From JAGOBX01 sp017999075 [NCBI: Candidatus Babelota bacterium] (GTDB lineage Bacteria > JAGOBX01), in contig JAGOBX010000198.1 of NCBI GenBank assembly GCA_017999075.1, positions 1-6,668 of the forward strand: DNA of 6,668 nucleotides, in the 5' to 3' direction. The notes under the pieces were generated by a model. The model did not search any database. It was given only the letters and a program-made list of their open reading frames with translations, and was not told the origin of the DNA. Made by a program: the position numbers and the translations under genes. Shown here in pieces: positions 1-4,344 of this stretch (positions within the stretch are counted from its first letter, which is position 1; every line of letters begins with the position of its first letter).

Positions 1-91
1 CTTCAAACTCGTTTTTTTCTACTATTCGTTTAATTTCTTTTAAAAGGAGAGGTTCGTCGTCAACAATCAGAGTTTTAAATTGCGCGTTCAT
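1..91 (-). CDS. Response regulator, receiver-domain N-terminus (partial)
   Basis: The reverse complement from ATG at 91 reads 30 open codons to the window edge, beginning MNAQFKTLIVDDEPLLLKEI. The pattern hydrophobic strand (TLIVDD), acidic pair at residues 11-12, then EPLLLKEIKRIVE is the beta1/alpha1 start of a CheY-like receiver; the acidic pair binds Mg2+ in this family. The phosphoacceptor Asp, the conserved Lys and any output domain lie outside the window, so the class (AraC/YesN-like, LytTR, NtrC or other) cannot be told. No Shine-Dalgarno is visible before the ATG. It is transcribed in the same direction as the histidine kinase at 1285-3054, which lacks a receiver, and is separated from it by one oppositely oriented gene. 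It is therefore a candidate partner of that kinase, by inference only. Confidence 0.85.
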   Translation of the reverse strand, partial: MNAQFKTLIVDDEPLLLKEIKRIVEKNEFE

Positions 92-150
92 AAATTTTTT
101 TGTAAACTAATTATTTCAAATCACAATATCTGAAATTAAATATTCTTCTA

Positions 151-156
151 ATTATA
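151..156 (-). promoter_or_regulatory. Candidate -10 box for the response regulator
   Basis: On the minus strand positions 156 to 151 read TATAAT, a perfect sigma70 -10 match, about 60 bases before the response-regulator ATG. No good -35 lies at 16-18 bp: the nearest TTGAC-type hexamer (TTGACG, 172 to 167) is only 10 bp upstream. In DNA this AT-rich a chance match is quite possible. Confidence 0.3.
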
Positions 157-198
157 TTTTTTGTGTCGTCAAGAGTTTTTACTGTTGTTAATATATAA

Positions 199-210
199 CT
201 GAAATTTCAG
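199..210. promoter_or_regulatory. Perfect 12-bp palindrome, possible operator
   Basis: CTGAAATTTCAG is a perfect inverted repeat in the 169-bp region between the divergent response-regulator and phosphotransferase genes. Its left half (CTGAAATT) also occurs at 130-137. The position 50 bp before the phosphotransferase ATG and about 110 bp before the regulator ATG would suit a dimeric regulator acting on either gene. No binding protein can be named, and the core is AT-rich, so chance is not excluded. Confidence 0.35.
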
Positions 211-260
211 ACCATTTGTATTATGCTGAATACGATATTAAATTTTTAAAATAAATAGTA

Positions 261-1205
261 ATGAATATGTTAGAAAAAACAAAAGAATATGATTATTCAA
301 AAATTTTTAGTATTGTTTCCTGCTGGAATATTTCACTGGATAAAATTTTTCAAGATATGCAAATTGAAGGCAGCCCGGAACGTTCTGATTTCAGAACAGT
401 TATTTCGGATAAAGCAGGAAAATTATATGTGCTTGAAAAATTAAAACCAGATTCATTTAATAAAAGAAAATCCATAGCTGAATATTTGAAATATTTTTTT
501 GAATGCGGAGTCAGAGTTATCCCGTTTATTCAAAATAGTCAAGGAGATTTTATATCAAATTTTGAAGACGATTATTGGATGATTTCTGCATTTAAATACA
601 ATAAACTTTTAGATAGAAATAACTATTGGAAAGAAGGCTGGCGCGGAAAAAATACTGCTGAAGTATTATGCAATTTATATCGGGCATCTGATAAAATTAA
701 TATTGCTGAACCGCTTTTTTTGCTCGAAGATTATGTGTTTAATCTAAAGTCTGTTATTAAATATTATTTTCCTGAATTGCATAATGAACTCATACCGATA
801 TATGAACATTTGGAAAATGAATTTTGGGATGCATATAAAGTTTTTCCAAGAGGATTCTGCCACGGCGATCCGCATCCTTTGAATATACTTTGGTCAGATG
901 ACCAGATTATTGCGCTTATTGATTGGGAATTTTCAGGAATAAAACCGAGACTATATGATATTGCGCTTGTAATAGGATGCGTGGGTTCGGAATCTAAAAA
1001 ATCATTGAATGCTGAATTTTGTAATGCTTTCAAAAAGGAAATGAAGGAACAATCATTTATTGACAGAGTAGCGGAAAAATATTTGAAACAATTTATGACT
1101 GCAATTAGATTTGGCTGGTTGTCTGAATGGCTTAGACGCAATGATGAAGAAATGATACGTTTTGAGATTATGTATATGTCTCATATTTTGGAACTTGAAA
1201 ATTAA
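261..1205 (+). CDS. APH/choline-kinase-fold phosphotransferase, substrate unknown
   Basis: A 314-residue cytoplasmic protein of the APH family (Pfam PF01636 type), which transfers ATP gamma-phosphate to a small-molecule hydroxyl. The decisive motif is the catalytic loop HGDPHPLNIL at residues 201-210, with Asp203 the expected base and Asn208 a metal ligand, followed by LIDWEFSG at 219-226, where Asp221 is the DFG-equivalent Mg2+ ligand. The N-lobe strand around residues 50-62 (KAGKLYVLEKL) probably carries the ATP-binding lysine. Length is normal for the family. ATG 261 is used; ATG 267 (codon 3) is equally possible, and neither has a Shine-Dalgarno. The family covers antibiotic kinases, homoserine kinase II, choline/ethanolamine kinases and spore-coat CotS, and nothing here identifies the substrate, so calling it a resistance gene would be unjustified. 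It is divergent from the response regulator and convergent with the histidine kinase, so it is probably its own transcription unit. I see no signal peptide or membrane segment. Confidence 0.85.
   Translation: MNMLEKTKEYDYSKIFSIVSCWNISLDKIFQDMQIEGSPERSDFRTVISDKAGKLYVLEKLKPDSFNKRKSIAEYLKYFFECGVRVIPFIQNSQGDFISNFEDDYWMISAFKYNKLLDRNNYWKEGWRGKNTAEVLCNLYRASDKINIAEPLFLLEDYVFNLKSVIKYYFPELHNELIPIYEHLENEFWDAYKVFPRGFCHGDPHPLNILWSDDQIIALIDWEFSGIKPRLYDIALVIGCVGSESKKSLNAEFCNAFKKEMKEQSFIDRVAEKYLKQFMTAIRFGWLSEWLRRNDEEMIRFEIMYMSHILELEN
382..397. repeat. Inverted repeat inside the phosphotransferase gene
   Basis: GTTCTGA (382-388), a 2-base centre, then TCAGAAC (391-397) form a perfect 7-bp-arm inverted repeat about 120 bp after the ATG. 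It codes for residues around RSDFRT, so coding constraint could produce it. As RNA, the two-base loop is too small for a full-length hairpin, so as a signal it would more likely be a DNA site. Confidence 0.35.
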
Positions 1206-1284
1206 AAAATATTATTAATCGGGAAAAATATACATTTTGAAACAGTTCAGTAATGCCATTAATTCAGTTGCAATGTTACAGATT
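1206..1284. other. Convergent intergenic gap without a clear terminator
   Basis: This is the gap between the stop of the phosphotransferase gene (plus) and the stop of the histidine kinase gene (minus). I looked for a G+C-rich stem followed by a T-run on either strand and found none; only a small palindrome of 5-bp arms with a one-base centre (1251-1261) is present. The 10-mer AATCGGGAAA lies at 1217-1226 and again at 1294-1303, inside the last codons of the kinase. Termination is probably Rho-dependent or lies within the opposing gene. Confidence 0.5.
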
Positions 1285-3054
1285 TTATTCTGCAATCGGG
1301 AAATTAATTATAATTTCTGTTCCTGCGCCTAATTTACTGCTGATACTTAATTCTCCCATATTTTTTTCGATAAATTCTTTGCACAGAATTAATCCTAAAC
1401 CTGTGCTGCCTTCATTTTCTGTGCCTGACTGATAACTCTTTTGATCGATTCTGAACAGATTTTCTTTAATAATTTCACTGATTCCTGTTCCCTGATCTTT
1501 TACAGATATCGTAACTTTTTTACCGGATTCTTTAATATCAATTTCAATTTTTCCGCCTCTGTATGAAAATTTTATTGCATTTGATATAAGATTTCTGAAA
1601 ATTGTATTCAGCATTTGTTCATCAGCAAAAATAAATATGCTTCCGGATATTTTATTTACAATTGATATTTCTTTTTTTATGGCAGTTTCGTTAAATAATT
1701 CAGTAGTAGTTTTTAATATTACTGATAAATCTGTTTTTTGCGGATTAAAAGGAATTTCCCCTTTTTGAATTCTGGACCACATCAATAAGTTTTCAAGCAG
1801 ACTATACAATTTAGTCGCGGATTTGTGAACTAAAGTCATATATTTTTTTGAGTTTTCACTTGATACAGATTCATTTGAATCAATTAATATTTCAATAAAT
1901 CCAAGCACAGAAGTGAACGGAGTTTTCAGATCATGAGCAATTATTGAAAAAAATTTGTCTTTCTGAGAATTTAATTCCATTAATTTTTTATTTGCGAGAG
2001 TAAGTTTTTGATTGGCATCAATTATTTTTTGACTGGCAAATTTTTGTTCCGTAATATCTGAAGTTATACTTATGATATGCGGAACATCTTGAACCATAAT
2101 TTTTTTTGCTGAGATAGAACTTGTAAAAATTTCTCCGTTTTTTTTTTGAAACTGAATTTCTAAATTTTCAAAGAATTCTTTTTCTTTAAGAATATTTATT
2201 ATTTTGGATCTGTCTTCATGATTTTTATAAATATTTAAGCTGAATATTGATTTGTTTAAAGATTCTTCCAAAGTAAAACCTGTTAAATCAGTAAATTTTT
2301 TGTTTGCTTTTACAATAACTCCATCTGAGAGACGGGTAATCAAAACTGCGTTAGGACTTGTAAAAAAAATATTTTCAACATCATTTTTTGCATCTCTCAT
2401 TTCAGAACTTAATCTCTGGTTCACCATTACGATTAAACCTAAAGTAACTGAAATTCCTTCTGTAAGCTGAACGAAATAGGTGATTATGAGCATATTTGAC
2501 GGATTAAAATAATTTTGGCTTTCTTTAAAGAATAATACTGAAAATGCCCGTATTATAAAAAAACAGCTGTGCGCAAGAAAAATGGAAGCATTGAATTTTG
2601 CTGATAAATTACATGAATTAAGCCTGCTTACCCAAATACATTTTGCTGTTATAAAAGAAAAAAAAGATAGAGTCAACCCTATTATTATTGTCCTTGGGGT
2701 AATATCATTTTTTATATATGTAAAATAAAATAATAAAGTAGTAAAAATAATGAAAATTGTTGCAATAACAGGTATGTTTTCTTTTTTTTCAAAAAATCTG
2801 CAGCAACCTATATAAATCATAATAGCTGCGCCAATAAATAAAATATTGGCGGACATAATCATCAATAATTGTATTGCAGCTATTTTGCGTAACAGCGAAA
2901 AAATAAATCCGGCAGCAACAAATATAAAACCTGTCAACCACCAGCCGACGCCTGCATAACTTTTAGTTGCTTTATATTGAAGAATAAAAGCAGCTACCTG
3001 TAAAAAATTAATAATACCTAAAATAAATAGAAGTGTAGCTAAATCAATTTTCAT
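1285..3054 (-). CDS. 7-TM PAS sensor histidine kinase
   Basis: Inner-membrane sensor kinase of a two-component system, 589 residues from ATG 3054. Residues 3-213 hold about seven hydrophobic segments (near 3-25, 36-55, 61-83, 94-114, 122-142, 156-176 and 188-213), a sensor resembling the unnamed membrane domain seen before some GGDEF proteins (start IDLATLLFILG, then GWWLTGF). A PAS domain follows (about 226-334, ending in SDITEQ), then a signalling helix (341-369), HisKA with phosphoacceptor His374 in FSIIAHDLKTPF, and an HATPase with N box RNLISNAIKF (487-496), G1 DQGTG (520-524), F box LFRI (533-536) and G2 GSTGLGL (549-555). All catalytic motifs are intact. It has no receiver, so it needs a separate regulator; the one at 1-91 is a candidate. 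The frame stays open upstream to TTG 3198, giving 637 residues. I reject that start because the extra 48 residues are low-complexity, the TTG is part of a promoter-like TTGACA, neither start has a Shine-Dalgarno, and the frame connection depends on a 17-bp duplication. Confidence 0.93.
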   Translation of the reverse strand: MKIDLATLLFILGIINFLQVAAFILQYKATKSYAGVGWWLTGFIFVAAGFIFSLLRKIAAIQLLMIMSANILFIGAAIMIYIGCCRFFEKKENIPVIATIFIIFTTLLFYFTYIKNDITPRTIIIGLTLSFFSFITAKCIWVSRLNSCNLSAKFNASIFLAHSCFFIIRAFSVLFFKESQNYFNPSNMLIITYFVQLTEGISVTLGLIVMVNQRLSSEMRDAKNDVENIFFTSPNAVLITRLSDGVIVKANKKFTDLTGFTLEESLNKSIFSLNIYKNHEDRSKIINILKEKEFFENLEIQFQKKNGEIFTSSISAKKIMVQDVPHIISITSDITEQKFASQKIIDANQKLTLANKKLMELNSQKDKFFSIIAHDLKTPFTSVLGFIEILIDSNESVSSENSKKYMTLVHKSATKLYSLLENLLMWSRIQKGEIPFNPQKTDLSVILKTTTELFNETAIKKEISIVNKISGSIFIFADEQMLNTIFRNLISNAIKFSYRGGKIEIDIKESGKKVTISVKDQGTGISEIIKENLFRIDQKSYQSGTENEGSTGLGLILCKEFIEKNMGELSISSKLGAGTEIIINFPIAE

Positions 3055-3080
3055 ACGAGACTTTTTTTCATACGAGACTT
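3048..3080. repeat. Tandem duplication, 17-bp period, at the kinase start codon
   Basis: Sixteen identical bases occur at 3048-3063 and 3065-3080, offset by 17 bp. On the minus strand each copy carries CGTATGAAAA, so the start context is present twice. The inner copy provides the kinase ATG (3054). The outer copy provides ATG 3071, which opens a six-codon frame (MKKSLV) whose TGA overlaps the kinase ATG as ATGA. Because 17 is not a multiple of three, the duplication moves the upstream frame: with a single copy the frame from TTG 3198 would stop at a TGA overlapping the kinase start. Confidence 0.85.
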
Positions 3081-3169
3081 CTGTAATATTTTCTAAAAAT
3101 TTAAACCAAGTTTTATATTTTTGATATTTACATGCAAACTTGGCATAATTGCTGAATAACTGGTTTTTT

Positions 3170-3198
3170 ATATTATCTATCTTGTTAAAATATGTCAA
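3170..3198 (-). promoter_or_regulatory. Candidate sigma70-type promoter of the histidine kinase
   Basis: Minus strand: TTGACA (3198 to 3193) is a perfect -35. A 17-bp spacer leads to TAATAT (3175 to 3170, 4 of 6 matches); GATAAT (3177 to 3172, 5 of 6) is an alternative with a 15-bp spacer. Transcription would start near 3163, leaving a leader of about 110 bases before ATG 3054. The -35 contains the TTG that would otherwise be taken as the start of a 637-residue protein. Confidence 0.5.
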
Positions 3199-3218
3199 TA
3201 TATATTTTTTTGCAGATA

Positions 3219-3229
3219 CGCATGCGCGC
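3219..3229. promoter_or_regulatory. G+C-rich palindromic cluster, possible protein-binding site
   Basis: CGCATGCG at 3219-3226 is a perfect 8-bp palindrome followed by CGC, giving eleven bases of which nine are G or C inside a region that is nearly all A and T. It lies just upstream of the candidate kinase -35 and about 33 bp from the candidate dapA -35, where a regulator could affect both. The function is inference from position and composition. Confidence 0.3.
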
Positions 3230-3261
3230 TTAAATATTAAAAAAATAAAGTTTAAAAAAAC

Positions 3262-3290
3262 TTGACTTAATCGGTATTTATAATTAATAT
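3262..3290 (+). promoter_or_regulatory. Candidate distal promoter of dapA
   Basis: TTGACT (3262-3267, 5 of 6 matches to the -35) is followed after 17 bp by TAATAT (3285-3290, 4 of 6). A perfect TATAAT at 3279-3284 lies only 11 bp from that -35, too close for normal spacing. Start near 3297 would give a leader of about 145 bases. The same -35/-10 pairing and spacing appears in the kinase promoter candidate. Confidence 0.4.
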
Positions 3291-3355
3291 TAAAAACTAT
3301 TATTTTTGTATTTAATTTTATCTGGATGAATGCTAAATCAGGGCATTTATTATAA

Positions 3356-3383
3356 ATAACGGTTGTTTTAAAAAATATAACGG
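3356..3383. repeat. Direct repeat ATAACGG at 21-bp spacing
   Basis: ATAACGG occurs at 3356-3362 and again at 3377-3383, start to start 21 bp, two turns of the DNA helix, placing both copies on the same face. They lie between the distal and proximal dapA promoter candidates. Such spacing suits cooperative binding of a regulator to tandem half-sites, but two 7-mers alone are weak evidence. Confidence 0.3.
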
Positions 3384-3387
3384 AAAA

Positions 3388-3414
3388 TTGAAAATAATTA
3401 CAATTATGTACAAT
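3388..3414 (+). promoter_or_regulatory. Candidate proximal promoter of dapA
   Basis: TTGAAA (3388-3393, 5 of 6) and TACAAT (3409-3414, 5 of 6) are separated by 15 bp, slightly short of the optimum. Transcription would start near 3421, just upstream of the Shine-Dalgarno, giving a compact leader. It competes with the distal candidate; AT-richness makes either uncertain. Confidence 0.3.
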
Positions 3415-3430
3415 AATCTATAAAATTAAT

Positions 3431-3436
3431 GGAGGT
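3431..3436 (+). promoter_or_regulatory. Strong ribosome binding site of dapA
   Basis: GGAGGT lies six bases before ATG 3443. It is the only full-strength Shine-Dalgarno in the window and fixes the dapA start. The phosphotransferase, kinase and response-regulator starts have none, and the downstream ligase-like gene has at most a weak GGTG. Confidence 0.9.
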
Positions 3437-3442
3437 TGGTAT

Positions 3443-4318
3443 ATGTTTGAAGGAGTAACGACTGCAATTATTACGCCTTTTAAAAATGGAAAAATCGACG
3501 AGAACGCATTTGAAAAATTGATAGATATTCAAATCGAGAATAAGGTTGATGGCATAGTTCCGTGCGGCACTACAGGAGAATCCGCAACATTGTCTCTTGA
3601 AGAACACGAGTATGTTATAGAATTGGCTATAAAACGTGGTAAAAATAAAATTAAGATAATTGCAGGTACCGGTTCTAACTCTACCAATGATGCAATAAGA
3701 CTTACAATGCACGCTAAAAGTTCAGGTGCTGATGGCGCTCTTATAATAACTCCGTATTACAACAAACCAACTCAGGACGGATTATACAGGCATTTTAAAA
3801 CTATTGCTGAAAATGTCGATATTCCTATCATATTATATAATGTGCCTGGAAGAACAGGAGTTAATATGCTTCCTGAAACAGTAGCAAGATTATCTGAAAT
3901 AAATAATATAGTCGGAATAAAAGAAGCTTCCGGAGATGTGTCTCAAATTTCTGAAATTATAAGATTATGCGGCGATAAAATAAACGTGATTTCAGGAGAC
4001 GATGCTTTGTTTTTTCCTATACTTGCTCTTGGCGGCAAAGGCGTTATTTCAGTGATTGCTAATTTAATACCAGCTCAAATAGTTGAATTATACAGATCAT
4101 ATGTAAATAATGAAATTGAAAAGTCAAGAAATATTCATTTTCAATATTCTCAGCTGATGAAAATAATGTTCATAGAATCTAATCCGATACCTGTTAAAAC
4201 AGCGGCGTCGCTGATGGGATTATGTGATTTTGAAATAAGGCTGCCTTTATGCAATATGAAAAAAGAAAATTATAATAGTTTAGTCCATGTTTTAAAAGAT
4301 TATAAATTAATAAAATAA
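3443..4318 (+). CDS. dapA: 4-hydroxy-tetrahydrodipicolinate synthase
   Basis: Cytoplasmic enzyme of 291 residues that condenses pyruvate with aspartate-4-semialdehyde, the first committed step of the diaminopimelate/lysine pathway. It matches the class I aldolase (TIM-barrel) DapA family over its full length, almost equal to the 292 residues of the E. coli protein. Visible signatures are GTTGESATL (42-50, with Thr43/Thr44), ITPYYNKP (102-109, Tyr106), LYNVPGRTG (131-139, Tyr132 and Arg137 of the catalytic site) and VGIKEASGD (157-165), where Lys160 forms the Schiff base with pyruvate. SGDDA and GGKGVISV follow in the expected order, and NPIPVK near the C-terminus is also typical. The Tyr-Thr-Tyr, Arg and Lys residues separate it from sialic-acid lyase and related paralogues reasonably well. 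The start is fixed by a strong Shine-Dalgarno. The next gene begins 26 bp downstream on the same strand, so the two probably share a transcript. No other lysine-pathway gene is in view. Confidence 0.96.
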   Translation: MFEGVTTAIITPFKNGKIDENAFEKLIDIQIENKVDGIVPCGTTGESATLSLEEHEYVIELAIKRGKNKIKIIAGTGSNSTNDAIRLTMHAKSSGADGALIITPYYNKPTQDGLYRHFKTIAENVDIPIILYNVPGRTGVNMLPETVARLSEINNIVGIKEASGDVSQISEIIRLCGDKINVISGDDALFFPILALGGKGVISVIANLIPAQIVELYRSYVNNEIEKSRNIHFQYSQLMKIMFIESNPIPVKTAASLMGLCDFEIRLPLCNMKKENYNSLVHVLKDYKLIK

Positions 4319-4344
4319 AAAATTATTTGAAATGGTGTAAAAAA

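Larger units (their letters stand above)
3199..3442. other. Divergent control region between the kinase and dapA
   Basis: With the kinase start at 3054 the gene-free stretch runs from 3055 to 3442; this entry covers the part upstream of the kinase promoter candidate. It is extremely AT-rich apart from an isolated G+C cluster at 3219-3229 and two ATAACGG copies. I find no convincing ORF, no tRNA, no riboswitch fold that I can recognise (the conserved lysine-riboswitch core is not apparent) and no hairpin terminator. Confidence 0.6.

Noticed and set aside
764-1141. 125-codon open frame on the minus strand
   Set aside because: It lies wholly inside the phosphotransferase gene, antisense to its catalytic motifs, and its translation shows no domain; it is a shadow frame.
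261-1205. Aminoglycoside resistance gene
   Set aside because: The catalytic motifs are shared by the whole APH superfamily; no subfamily features or resistance/mobile context support an antibiotic substrate.
1206-1284. Bidirectional rho-independent terminator
   Set aside because: Only a 5-bp-arm palindrome (1251-1261) is present, without G+C-rich stem or flanking T-run.
2252-2470. 72-codon open frame on the plus strand
   Set aside because: It is antisense to the PAS and last membrane segment of the histidine kinase and has no ribosome site or recognisable content.
3291-3442. Lysine riboswitch in the dapA leader
   Set aside because: A leader of about 145 bases before a lysine-pathway gene invites the idea, but the stretch is almost all A/T, lacks paired G+C stems and lacks a recognisable lysine-aptamer core or terminator hairpin.
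3404-3712. 102-codon open frame on the minus strand
   Set aside because: It overlaps the start of dapA in antisense; its Cys/Phe/Tyr-rich translation has no domain signature.
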